Of a stretch of 32,715 nucleotides of DNA, positions 8,289 to 16,293 are shown in pieces. Source of the stretch: a bacterium (lineage in GTDB: Bacteria > CLD3 > SB21); assembly GCA_016787925.1 (NCBI GenBank), contig JAEUSK010000301.1, positions 1 through 32,715 of the forward strand, given 5' to 3'. Each line of letters starts with the position of its first letter. Within the stretch, counting starts at the first letter, position 1. Under the pieces are notes generated by a model, which worked only from the letters and a program-made list of their open reading frames with translations, was not told where the DNA came from and ran no database searches. The position numbers were made by a program, and so were the translations under genes.

Positions 8289-9611
8289 CTAGTCTTTTTT
8301 CGGAAAGTATCTTGCATACACCGCATCCGTAAATGCAATCGCTTCTTTTTGATACGGATTGACCTCCAATGCATAAAATGTATCGTCGATCAGATTGTTA
8401 GCATCTTTCCAATTTGTCGAGGCATTCAGGTTGGCAAGCAGCTGGAAAAACTCTTTATCTTTTTTCTTAAAGAGTTTCTTGATATACAGTTTCTTGTCCT
8501 TGTCTTCGATTAATTTATTGAGATCTTCGAGAACTTCAGCCTGGCCCATTTGACGCGCTAAGTGTTCTGCCAACTGAGTCGCCGTGTCGGCGCCTGCAGC
8601 AGCAGCCGGAACAGCGGGTTTGACCGTCGGTTTAACTTCAGGCATAGGGGGTTGCGCCGGTAATACAATATCATCCTCTTCTTCCTCTTCAAAAAAGGAA
8701 CTTACATCGGCAGCCTGATCTTCTTCTTTAATATCCTCGATCTGAGAAACAAGATTAGACAGATTCTTTGTCGAAACAACTTCTTTTTTCTCTTCATATT
8801 TGACTTCAGCTGCTTTGGGAGCTTCTTTGACAATCTTCGGCTCGATATCTCCGGTTTCGAGGAAGGATTTAAGCATGGCCGCAAGCTGAGAAACCGGAAT
8901 TTTATCTTTTCCTTTCGACTGCGCGTTTTTCATCGCATTGACGAAATCGGGCAGATTGCGGTCCTGATAGGCGCTGATCAAAATTTCCGTATCCAAATTA
9001 TCCGATTGCTGGTCGCGCCCTAAATTCAAGAAACCGACTATGACCTGCGCCATGCTCAAAGCCGCGCCGGCTTTGTCCTGCGATAATGCTTTTTCATCGA
9101 GCTGCTGAATAAAGCTCTTGAACTTGGTGCGAGAGATGGTTTCCATCTTATTGTTCTTAAAAAACTGCTCGAGCGCCTGATAATAGTATTCGTAATCAAG
9201 GAAGTACTTCATGGAATCCATAACTTCCGCCGGCGTAATAACATCTTCATCGCGGTAAATAAACTGCACCATCGTCCGCTGTGGCTGAATAAGGAAGTTG
9301 GATTGTAATTTTACGGCCTGTTCCATCACGCGATGAAGTTTAGCGCGGCTGAAGATCGCCGTGTTTTTCAGCAAATTATATAATTCATCGAATTTTTTCC
9401 GGATTTCCGGAAGATCATAATTAAACCTTCCGGAAGACAGAAACATGGAAGATTCTTCACGAATCCATTTTTCCGATTCACGGTCAAAATAGTTTTTTAT
9501 GAAACTCGGAATATCGCGCTTTTTGATTTCCTGCAACGACACACGTTCATCTTTTCCGATAATCTTTTTGTCAAGATTAAGCGTAATGCCGTCTATCTCA
9601 GTAATGACCAT
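8289..9611 (-). CDS. Acidic cytoplasmic protein of unknown function (440 aa)
   Basis: I do not recognise the family. There is no signal peptide or membrane segment. The N-terminal 250 residues are predominantly helical (FIKNYFDRESEKWIREESS; KYFLDYEYYYQALEQFFKN) and look globular. A low-complexity linker at about 260-340 contains a poly-acidic run (FFEEEEEDDIVLP) followed by Pro/Ala/Val-rich sequence. A C-terminal helical segment (TQLAEHLARQM ... FKKKDKEFFQLLANLN ... YARYFPKKD) closes the protein. A good SD (AAGGAGT) precedes the ATG. It is the last gene of a four-gene minus-strand unit with a receiver protein and a metallo-hydrolase, so a role in signal transduction or cytoplasmic regulation is possible but unproven. 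Confidence 0.75.
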   Translation of the reverse strand: MVITEIDGITLNLDKKIIGKDERVSLQEIKKRDIPSFIKNYFDRESEKWIREESSMFLSSGRFNYDLPEIRKKFDELYNLLKNTAIFSRAKLHRVMEQAVKLQSNFLIQPQRTMVQFIYRDEDVITPAEVMDSMKYFLDYEYYYQALEQFFKNNKMETISRTKFKSFIQQLDEKALSQDKAGAALSMAQVIVGFLNLGRDQQSDNLDTEILISAYQDRNLPDFVNAMKNAQSKGKDKIPVSQLAAMLKSFLETGDIEPKIVKEAPKAAEVKYEEKKEVVSTKNLSNLVSQIEDIKEEDQAADVSSFFEEEEEDDIVLPAQPPMPEVKPTVKPAVPAAAAGADTATQLAEHLARQMGQAEVLEDLNKLIEDKDKKLYIKKLFKKKDKEFFQLLANLNASTNWKDANNLIDDTFYALEVNPYQKEAIAFTDAVYARYFPKKD

Positions 9612-9659
9612 GACTTACTCCTTCTGATGTTTGCATGTGAATTCATGTATTTACAAAAA

Positions 9660-10538
9660 TTATAAGACGATTTCCATTCCTTCTTTGGCCCCGAAAACTT
9701 CCGTCGGGCATCCTTTTTCCTGAAGTATTTTTTTCACTGCGTCGACAATGGTATCCACATACGCATCGTCATGTCCCGGATCGTGATGGTATATAGCCAA
9801 ACGTTTAACCTGCGCTTTCCATGCAATTTCTGCAACATAGTCATAAGGCGAATGGCCCCAACCTACTTTCGTTTTATACTCGTCAGGCGTGTATTGGCAG
9901 TCGTGAACGAGGAGATCGGTCCCCTTGGAAAAATTAATGATACGGTAGTTGTTATTTCCTTTATACTTCATCCCCTCAAATTCCGGATTATCGGATTCCT
10001 GTATCGGATACGGTTCGTTATCGCTTACGTATACGACGGATTTCCCGTTATATTCGACGCGGTATCCGAGCGCAAATCCAGGATGGTTAAGATAAAGCGT
10101 ATCCACGCGCGCGCCGGAAATTTTAAACTTGCCTTCATATAGCCTTTTAAACCCGACCGATGCGGGCATATCGCCCAGCTCAACCGGAAAATAGGCGCTC
10201 TTCATTTGATCGGTAATGATCTGATCCAGTTTTACATCGGCTTCTTCACAACCGCAGATCACGAATTTATTTCCTGGAATGAATGCAGGAACAAAAAACG
10301 GAAAGCCCTGAATATGATCCCAATGCGTATGACTGAGAAGTATGATGGCTTCGACGGGCTTTTTCCCGCGTTTCATCAGATCATTGCCTAAGACCCGTAT
10401 ACCGGAACCTGCATCAAATATGATAATGTTATTGTCGTCCAGTGTGAGTTCGCCGCAAGCCGTATTACCGCCGTAACCTACCGTCTCGGGCCCCGGCGTC
10501 GGAATGGAACCGCGGACACCCCAAAATTTATATTTCAT
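9660..10538 (-). CDS. Metallo-beta-lactamase-fold hydrolase (PhnP / cyclic phosphodiesterase-like)
   Basis: The zinc-binding signature HTHWDH (H70, H72, D74, H75) follows an N-terminal FWGVRGSIPTPGPETVGYGG segment, which is typical of the MBL subgroup related to PhnP, RNase Z and class II cAMP phosphodiesterases. Later metal ligands are likely supplied by the YVSDNEPYP Asp, LLVHDCQYT and the AIYHHDPGHDD region near the C terminus. The substrate is unknown; phosphodiester bonds are the family's usual target. The 292-aa protein is cytoplasmic. GAGGT precedes the ATG. It sits 22 bp downstream of a receiver gene and 48 bp upstream of the 440-aa unknown, suggesting one transcript. Confidence 0.88.
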   Translation of the reverse strand: MKYKFWGVRGSIPTPGPETVGYGGNTACGELTLDDNNIIIFDAGSGIRVLGNDLMKRGKKPVEAIILLSHTHWDHIQGFPFFVPAFIPGNKFVICGCEEADVKLDQIITDQMKSAYFPVELGDMPASVGFKRLYEGKFKISGARVDTLYLNHPGFALGYRVEYNGKSVVYVSDNEPYPIQESDNPEFEGMKYKGNNNYRIINFSKGTDLLVHDCQYTPDEYKTKVGWGHSPYDYVAEIAWKAQVKRLAIYHHDPGHDDAYVDTIVDAVKKILQEKGCPTEVFGAKEGMEIVL

Positions 10539-10560
10539 TATACAACCTCAAAAAATAAGT

Positions 10561-10941
10561 TTAAGACTGGGGCAATTGAAGAACTTGATGAATCGTATCG
10601 ATCAGCTTATTGGATTCGATGACTTTCGACACGTAAGCATCCGCGCCCAGCCGCAGCGCTTTCTTACGATCAACATCAAAAATTTTCGCCGAATAAACTA
10701 TGATCTTAATATGTTTCAGATCGTCGGCATCTTTGACGCTCTTGCAGATGGTGAATCCGTCCACCTTCGGCATCATAATATCCAGCAATAGCAGATCCGG
10801 CTTAGTTTTACGGATCAGGTTCATTGCATCAGAACTTTCATCGGACGGAACGACTTCGAATTTTCCGATCTGGCTTAATACCTTGGTTGTAATCGACAGA
10901 AAATCGTCGTCATCATCGAAGATCAAAATTTTTTTCTTCAT
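10561..10941 (-). CDS. Single-domain response regulator (receiver only)
   Basis: A 126-aa receiver with D10-D11-D12, phosphoacceptor D54 (LLLLDIMMPKVDG), switch S84 (IVYSAK) and K106. As in the receiver at 7858 the residue after the Lys is not Pro (Val here). There is no DNA-binding or enzymatic output domain. Its ATG overlaps the stop codon of the gamma-carbonic anhydrase gene by 4 bp, so translation is probably coupled. The MBL hydrolase gene follows closely, making it a plausible partner, but no direct evidence links them. Confidence 0.9.
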   Translation of the reverse strand: MKKKILIFDDDDDFLSITTKVLSQIGKFEVVPSDESSDAMNLIRKTKPDLLLLDIMMPKVDGFTICKSVKDADDLKHIKIIVYSAKIFDVDRKKALRLGADAYVSKVIESNKLIDTIHQVLQLPQS

Positions 10942-11480
10942 AAATTGTCATTTTCCATTTGATCAATAATACGCATTTTATGATACGTCTGGGCATATTG
11001 AATATAACGTTCTGCCGATTGTCCTATCGCTTTGATTTCCTCATCGCTCAGCGGCCGCATAGGTTTTGCCGGAACGCCTGCCATTAACGTTTTCTCAGGA
11101 ACCTCATAACCTTCTTTTACAACGGCGCCCGCGGCAATAACGGAATACCGGCCGATCACCGCGCCATCCAGAACCTTAGCTCCCATACCGATCAATACAT
11201 GATCCTTAACCGTACAGCCGTGCAGTATTGCGCCATGCCCGACCGTCACATCGTGACCGATCACGGTTGAATGCTTCTTGAATGTCACATGAACGATGGC
11301 GCCGTCCTGAATATTGGTTCGTCGTCCGACACGAATAAGATTCACATCGCCGCGAAGAACCGCGTTAAACCAAATACTGCAATCCTCCCCTATCTCAACA
11401 TCACCTAGTATCTTTGCACCCGGAGCAATAAAAACAGAGGAAGGAATTTTTGGCGTCTTTGATAAAAATTGCTCGATCAT
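10938..11480 (-). CDS. Gamma-carbonic anhydrase family (left-handed beta-helix) protein
   Basis: Hexapeptide-repeat protein of 180 aa related to YrdA/PaaY/CaiE and archaeal Cam. The zinc His residues are visible in AIVHVTF and TVGHGAILHGC, and the LRGDVNLIRVG and NIQDGAIVH signatures are intact. The repeating I-G-x-G-A-x-V pattern (VLIGMGAKVLDGAVIGRYSV) forms the trimeric beta-helix. Members act as carbonic anhydrases, as acyl-CoA-related hydrolases, or have no known activity; the precise substrate cannot be read here. It is the first gene of the four-gene minus-strand unit and overlaps the receiver gene by 4 bp. Confidence 0.9.
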   Translation of the reverse strand: MIEQFLSKTPKIPSSVFIAPGAKILGDVEIGEDCSIWFNAVLRGDVNLIRVGRRTNIQDGAIVHVTFKKHSTVIGHDVTVGHGAILHGCTVKDHVLIGMGAKVLDGAVIGRYSVIAAGAVVKEGYEVPEKTLMAGVPAKPMRPLSDEEIKAIGQSAERYIQYAQTYHKMRIIDQMENDNL

Positions 11481-11802
11481 TAATTACAAGAAGTTGGGGT
11501 GAAAAGGTGCTTTGCAATATAGTTACGTGATTATCGAATTTCAAGTGAAAAAACACTCCTGGAAAAGCTCCTTTTTATATAAGTTCTTGCAAAAAAAAAA
11601 TAATTGTCCTATTGTTCATAGAATAAATATTGACGCATTTTGAACCTCCTGGAATTACCGGCGGAAAATCTTTACTTTAACACCTGTCCACCACATGATA
11701 TCTTCAATACCAATCGTAAACAGTTACGCACTGTCCTAAGCAGGATATCATTGAGTCCGAGATCAAAAAAAGATCACAGTTTATTCTAACTTGGAGTAAG
11801 AT
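11481..11802. other. Divergent intergenic region (322 bp)
   Basis: No credible gene is seen. The region is AT-rich with an A run near 11585-11595. A nested inverted repeat lies at 11695-11751 (outer ATGATATC / GATATCAT, inner ACAGT / ACTGT), about 50 bp before the peptidase start. It probably holds the promoters for both the gamma-carbonic anhydrase unit and the M28 peptidase. Confidence 0.5.
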
Positions 11803-13923
11803 ATGAAAAATCTCATTTTGTTATCTGTACTGTTCGTTGTTCTGGTTCCGGTGCGTATACAAGCACAGTCGACGCCTTTCGTAAGCGATACGGAAATCGA
11901 TATGCTCGCGAACGAGATCAGCGGCGACCGCGCCTTCGAACATATTCGCTGGTTATCGCACTGGCACCGCAATTCCGGTATGGAAGGTTACTTTAAAGCC
12001 GCCGATTACGTCATGCAGGCGGCCAAAGATGCAGGATTGGAAGATGTTTCATTTATCGAGCAGCCCATGGATGGAGCCAACTATACGGCAAGAACTGCAG
12101 AACTGTGGATGATCGAACCGGTTGAAATAAAACTGGCAGACATTGGCGATCATGCCGTGTATTTAACGGACGGAAGCCACGACGCAGATGTAGCGGCTGA
12201 ATTGATCTGGATCGGCGATGCGTCAAAAGAAACACTCAAAGACCTCGACGTGGAGGGAAAAATTGTGTTGACGAACGGCAGCGAATATGCGGCCGCGTAT
12301 AATGCAGTTTGGAATAAAGGCGCACTGGGTATTGTGACATTCAGAGCTTCTGAGGAACGATCCCCAATGGATTTTCCCGATCAGATCGCATGGACCCATA
12401 TTCCTGTGGATCCGCCGGAGGGAAAGAGCGGAACATTTGCATTTTCTCTTCCGCCGCGCAAAGGAGAGATTCTGAAAAGTATTCTTTCATCAACGAAATC
12501 AAAAGATTGGTTTGCAACCGGAAAAGAAACGCCGGGCGGAAAAGTGGTGCTGAAGGCAAAAATTGATACCGAGATCGGAAAAAAACCGGGCCGAACCGGA
12601 TTTGTGGAAGGCTGGATTCGCGGCAGTAAATACCGCGATCAGCAGATTGTACTCACCGCGCATCTTCAGGAAGAGCAAGGCTCTGCCAACGACGACGGCT
12701 CCGGCTGCGCCAATCTGCTGGAACTTGCGCGCACGTTTAATAAACTGATCCGTGAAGGCAAGATGCAGCGGCCGCTTCGCGATATCCGATTCTGGTGGAC
12801 GGATGAGATCTATTCCGAATACCGTTATTTTATGGATCATCCGGAAGTCCCAAAACAATTGTTGGCCAATTTACACCAGGACATGACCGGCGCAAAGATG
12901 TCGCTCGGGAGCCGTACGCAGCATCTCATTTTTGCCCCTCAATCACGTATGTCTTATCTTGATGCTGTTTTTGAGAACGTCGCGACGTACGTTATTCGCA
13001 CAAATAATTCGTATCTCTCAGCGGGACGCAGCGGAGAATTATCGCGTCCGCACTCGCGCGCGATCTATTCCACGCGCGGATCGCGTGAAGGGTATCGGGC
13101 GGAATTCGTTCCTTACTTCGGTTCATCCGATAATATGACGTTTGTTGAAGGCGCGATCGGCGTCCCTTCCGTTGCCATGATCAACTGGGACGATAATTAT
13201 ATCCATTCCTCAGATGACGATTTGTGGCAGATCGACCAGACGCAGTTAAAACGCAATAATTTTATTGTCGCGTCTATGACCTTGTTTCTGGGCTCTGCTG
13301 AGAATACGGAAGTTGCAAAAATTGCCGCGGAAACTTTCGCCCAAGGTCAAAAGCGGCTTACCAATGACATGAAAACGGCTATGGAAATCTTGAGCGGCAG
13401 TAATACCGGAAACGATTCGTTATGGAAGGATGCGGTGATGCTGATCGAACAAGGCATTCAGCGTGAAATCCGTGCGATGAACTCCGTTCGGATATTTTGC
13501 GGAACCGACAAATCGGCAATTCAAATGATTGAAAAACTGATTGATCGACTGACGGAAAGAGAATCCGGTCTGATGAATGACCTGCAAACTTATTACCGGC
13601 AAGCGACGGGAACAAAACCAAAAGACCGGTCATTGACCGCGGCTGAATTGGCCGCGTCAAAAAAGATCCCTTCGAATGCCGCCCCGCTTGAAACTTATTT
13701 TAACAACCGCGACAAAGTGAAGTTCAAATCGCCATTGCATTCAATCATGAAATCCGAGGTATATAATTTTGTTGACGGCAAACGCAGTTACTATGATATT
13801 TATAAGGCGGTACGATCGGAGGCCTTGTCGAGCGGCACTTGGTATTATGGAACTGTCCGACTCAATGATGTAACAGGTTTTCTTGATGCGGCCGTAGAAG
13901 CCAAAGCACTGATTCTAAAATAG
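11803..13923 (+). CDS. Secreted M28-family zinc peptidase with PA-like domain
   Basis: A signal peptide (NLILLSVLFVVLVPVRIQAQ) leads into a 706-aa exported protein. A protease-associated-like insert is at about residues 130-210 (VEGKIVLTNGSEYAAAYN, KGALGIVTF). The catalytic domain carries M28 zinc ligands H287 (TAHLQEEQG), bridging D297 (SANDDGSGCANLLELAR), E335 (WWTDEIYSEYRYF), D360 (HQDMTG) and H468 (NYIHSSDDD). The usual EE pair reads DE, so the general base position may be Asp. The final 200 residues are an extra helical region. Secreted M28 enzymes remove N-terminal amino acids or cleave small peptides; the specificity is not shown. SD TTGGAGTAAG precedes the ATG. A 71-aa membrane protein gene follows 14 bp downstream. 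Confidence 0.88.
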   Translation: MKNLILLSVLFVVLVPVRIQAQSTPFVSDTEIDMLANEISGDRAFEHIRWLSHWHRNSGMEGYFKAADYVMQAAKDAGLEDVSFIEQPMDGANYTARTAELWMIEPVEIKLADIGDHAVYLTDGSHDADVAAELIWIGDASKETLKDLDVEGKIVLTNGSEYAAAYNAVWNKGALGIVTFRASEERSPMDFPDQIAWTHIPVDPPEGKSGTFAFSLPPRKGEILKSILSSTKSKDWFATGKETPGGKVVLKAKIDTEIGKKPGRTGFVEGWIRGSKYRDQQIVLTAHLQEEQGSANDDGSGCANLLELARTFNKLIREGKMQRPLRDIRFWWTDEIYSEYRYFMDHPEVPKQLLANLHQDMTGAKMSLGSRTQHLIFAPQSRMSYLDAVFENVATYVIRTNNSYLSAGRSGELSRPHSRAIYSTRGSREGYRAEFVPYFGSSDNMTFVEGAIGVPSVAMINWDDNYIHSSDDDLWQIDQTQLKRNNFIVASMTLFLGSAENTEVAKIAAETFAQGQKRLTNDMKTAMEILSGSNTGNDSLWKDAVMLIEQGIQREIRAMNSVRIFCGTDKSAIQMIEKLIDRLTERESGLMNDLQTYYRQATGTKPKDRSLTAAELAASKKIPSNAAPLETYFNNRDKVKFKSPLHSIMKSEVYNFVDGKRSYYDIYKAVRSEALSSGTWYYGTVRLNDVTGFLDAAVEAKALILK

Positions 13924-13937
13924 TAAAAGGAGAAGAA

Positions 13938-14153
13938 ATGTTGGACAAACTTATACGCAGGCTGCTGCCGCAGGTCATCGGACTAGTTATGATGGTATTG
14001 GGGTGGTATGTCAGTATAGTCAATGTGGGGCTGGATAAATTAAGTTCGCCCTCGATATTTACGAAAGCGTCGTGGACGGGTTTGCTGCTTATACTCATCG
14101 GGGCGTACTTGCCTCAGCTATGGATTGCCATATTGAATAAATTCAACAAGTAG
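13938..14153 (+). CDS. Small membrane protein (71 aa)
   Basis: Two hydrophobic segments (VIGLVMMVLGWYVSIVNVGL, residues about 14-33, and TGLLLILIGAYLPQLWIAIL, about 47-66) with a short polar linker suggest a two-helix inner-membrane hairpin. An excellent SD (AAAAGGAGAAG) precedes the ATG, and the gene lies 14 bp behind the M28 peptidase, so the two are probably co-transcribed. I know no family for it. It is convergent with the next gene with only 5 bp between them. Confidence 0.7.
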   Translation: MLDKLIRRLLPQVIGLVMMVLGWYVSIVNVGLDKLSSPSIFTKASWTGLLLILIGAYLPQLWIAILNKFNK

Positions 14154-14158
14154 CGGAT

Positions 14159-14590
14159 TCATACATTTTCTTTTTTCTTTTTGTAGAATAAAACCGCGCT
14201 TGCGGCAAAACATAAGAGAACCACAGAAAATCCTACTGCAGTAAATGGTACATATATCGCGCCTGCGAAAATCAATACCACAAGACCGGCTATATTGAAA
14301 AACGAAAACCGGATCATGGAAACCGGCAGCAGCGATTCGGAAAGAATCAGAAGATTCAGTGCGCCGAAAACCAACATCAAGACGCCAAAAAAGACGCCCC
14401 AGCATTGCATGACATCTATCATGCTGTATTGAAACCCAAAACCGCTAAAAGAATATTCCTTCATAGCCTGTTCGATCAGCGAACGCTGAATGTCCAATCC
14501 TTTCGGCTCAAATTGTCCAAAAAAATGGCCGACGCCCACGAGTATCAAAAGAATTGAACCGATTAAATAAAATATTTTAGCATTTTTCAT
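14159..14590 (-). CDS. Four-helix membrane protein of unknown function (143 aa)
   Basis: Four hydrophobic segments are visible: KIFYLIGSILLILVGVGHFF, CWGVFFGVLMLVFGALNLLI, FSFFNIAGLVVLIFAGAI and VGFSVVLLCFAASAVLFY, followed by a basic KKKKENV tail. The VGHFF motif after helix 1 recurs in a loosely defined group of small bacterial membrane proteins, but I cannot name the family with confidence. The gene is monocistronic in appearance or paired with the similar-sized membrane gene at 14669 upstream on the same strand (78 bp gap). An inner-membrane location is inferred from hydrophobicity. Confidence 0.7.
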   Translation of the reverse strand: MKNAKIFYLIGSILLILVGVGHFFGQFEPKGLDIQRSLIEQAMKEYSFSGFGFQYSMIDVMQCWGVFFGVLMLVFGALNLLILSESLLPVSMIRFSFFNIAGLVVLIFAGAIYVPFTAVGFSVVLLCFAASAVLFYKKKKENV

Positions 14591-14668
14591 AATATAGCTC
14601 CTGATTGTTCTTTTGGTTCATTGGCATTGCCGGCAATTTTTCGGCTGTATGACAACATGATGTATCAC

Positions 14669-15001
14669 TTACAACTCCCTTTCCTTTTTCAAATGCTTAA
14701 CAACCAAGGGTATTAGGCTTACTAATGAGGCCGCGAGATAAACATAGGGCAGGTATTTTTTAGCCTGTAGAAAATAATCGAATGCCACGATCAAAAGGAT
14801 CAGGCTCCCGAATAACGTTATCCATTTATTTCCATTGACATCCTTCCTGATTGCAAGTAATGCAAAAGATGCATATACCAGTCCGCATAATACATAGATC
14901 GTCCCAAAAACTGCCTTGCCCTGATCCAGCGTATCTGTCCCCGCAAGAATGAGCGGAAATGCGGTCATAATGAACGAAAATATAAATAGTTTTTTCTTCA
15001 T
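14669..15001 (-). CDS. Small membrane protein (110 aa)
   Basis: Four hydrophobic stretches can be drawn (LFIFSFIMTAFPLILAG; TIYVLCGLVYASFALLA; WITLFGSLILLIVAFDYFL; YVYLAASLVSLIPLVV), ending in a basic HLKKEREL tail. The family is not recognised. The first segment could alternatively be a signal peptide. It lies just downstream of the DNA methyltransferase gene (78 bp gap) on the same strand. Because ORF length and hydrophobic spacing look natural, it is likely real. Confidence 0.65.
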   Translation of the reverse strand: MKKKLFIFSFIMTAFPLILAGTDTLDQGKAVFGTIYVLCGLVYASFALLAIRKDVNGNKWITLFGSLILLIVAFDYFLQAKKYLPYVYLAASLVSLIPLVVKHLKKEREL

Positions 15002-15079
15002 AAATGCCTTTACAAAGCGGCCTGCAATTAAAGATTACGTGAATGTAATTGTAGCTGAATTATAGAACAAGGAAAAATA

Positions 15080-16273
15080 TTACGGCTTAGTAAAAAGAAC
15101 GATGCGGTTTGAATTTGTGCCTTTGGAATTATTTTTGATCCCCCAGATATTAGACGTCTTTGTGAACTGCTGCTGATTAATTACAATCCCTTTGCATTCA
15201 AATCCTGCTTTTGCTCCCAGCGGCACAACGTATTTTTCAAGTTTGATTTTCCCGTTCTTTACTTCTCCAACTTCAAACGCAATCCAGCCGTCCTTTCGGG
15301 TGATGCGAAACAATTCCTTAAAAACGTCATCCATTACTCCGGTCCAATCTTCCAGAGACTTTGACATGGTTACTTTTTTGGATATAACATCGGCGTCAAT
15401 ATCGTTAAACCAAAAGCGCAGCCAGTTATCGTCTGCATACTGCACAACATCCAAAAACGGCGGAGATGTTACGGTTAACTGGATATGATCGGAAGGAATC
15501 TCTTTAGTAGACCGTGCGTCATCGTTCAAAAAAACCGCTTGTTCTCCAATATTCCGAAGAATCCGAATATCTTCGCCGGTCAGATCTTTAAGTAGCTGTT
15601 TCGATTTTTTGAGAATTATTTTCTTTGTATCGCGATATTCGGGTTTTTGTTTTCTTTTCTTATTGATCAGTTTTTGCCGCTCTGCGCCAACAGCCTGATT
15701 GGGAGGAAATGTATACACGGAAAAAAAACCTTTGGAATGGCCCGTTAGACGGTTGGTCGCAACCATGCGAATCCAGCGATCCAAATCATCTTCTAATCCC
15801 GTTCTTTTTCTTTTTTTCAGATGTTTTTTAAGCCCGATAATTTCCGACTCGGTTTGCGGGTGATAAAACATGGAAAGATCTATGTCATCGCGTTCGTTTT
15901 TTTCATATGGAATTGCGGCAAGCCTTTTCTCCACTTCCGGCGTGTCTGGAATAAAGAACCGCGGAAAAGACAATATCCGGCTAAGCGGGTTGACATCATT
16001 GGCGATGACGTTACGTCCTAGTAATCCTGCTTCGATCGCCGTCGTGCCTCTCCCGCTGAAGGGATCGTATATCAGGTCGCCTTCTTTTGAAAAATTTTCT
16101 ATAAAAAACTTTGGAAGCTGCGCTTTGAAGCATGCGCGGTAGGAAATCTCATGGATCGACGATGCCTGGCGCTGTTTGGATGTCCAGAACTCGCCTACAA
16201 ACTTCGGGTAGGGCACTCCATTTAATTCTAGATGATCTGTCTGTAGTGTTCTGTACTTGGAAAAAAAGTTCAT
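15080..16273 (-). CDS. DNA methyltransferase (N4-cytosine / N6-adenine type), no restriction partner seen
   Basis: AdoMet-dependent DNA methylase of 397 aa. The AdoMet motif DPFSGRGTT is at 70-78, followed by RNVIANDVNPLSR. The catalytic motif TSPPF is at 269-273, followed by VVQYADDNWLRFWF. TSPP is typical of N4-cytosine enzymes, but N6-adenine cannot be excluded. The AdoMet motif precedes the catalytic motif by about 190 residues, an alpha-like motif order; the central region (RLTGHSKGFFSVYTFPPNQ, then a Lys-rich segment) probably includes target recognition. The gene starts 20 bp after the rho stop codon on the same strand. No restriction endonuclease gene is adjacent, so it looks like an orphan methylase with a possible regulatory role. 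Its target site cannot be read from the sequence. Confidence 0.9.
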   Translation of the reverse strand: MNFFSKYRTLQTDHLELNGVPYPKFVGEFWTSKQRQASSIHEISYRACFKAQLPKFFIENFSKEGDLIYDPFSGRGTTAIEAGLLGRNVIANDVNPLSRILSFPRFFIPDTPEVEKRLAAIPYEKNERDDIDLSMFYHPQTESEIIGLKKHLKKRKRTGLEDDLDRWIRMVATNRLTGHSKGFFSVYTFPPNQAVGAERQKLINKKRKQKPEYRDTKKIILKKSKQLLKDLTGEDIRILRNIGEQAVFLNDDARSTKEIPSDHIQLTVTSPPFLDVVQYADDNWLRFWFNDIDADVISKKVTMSKSLEDWTGVMDDVFKELFRITRKDGWIAFEVGEVKNGKIKLEKYVVPLGAKAGFECKGIVINQQQFTKTSNIWGIKNNSKGTNSNRIVLFTKP

Positions 16274-16293
16274 CCGCAGATTGGACGTTCGCG

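Noticed and set aside
14159-15001. Possible toxin-antitoxin or holin pair in the small membrane genes
   Set aside because: Four-helix membrane proteins without toxin features, without overlap or a partner gene; no basis for such a call.
15080-16273. Complete restriction-modification or BREX/DISARM-type defence system
   Set aside because: Only a methyltransferase is present; flanking genes are rho and small membrane proteins, with no nuclease, helicase or specificity subunit.
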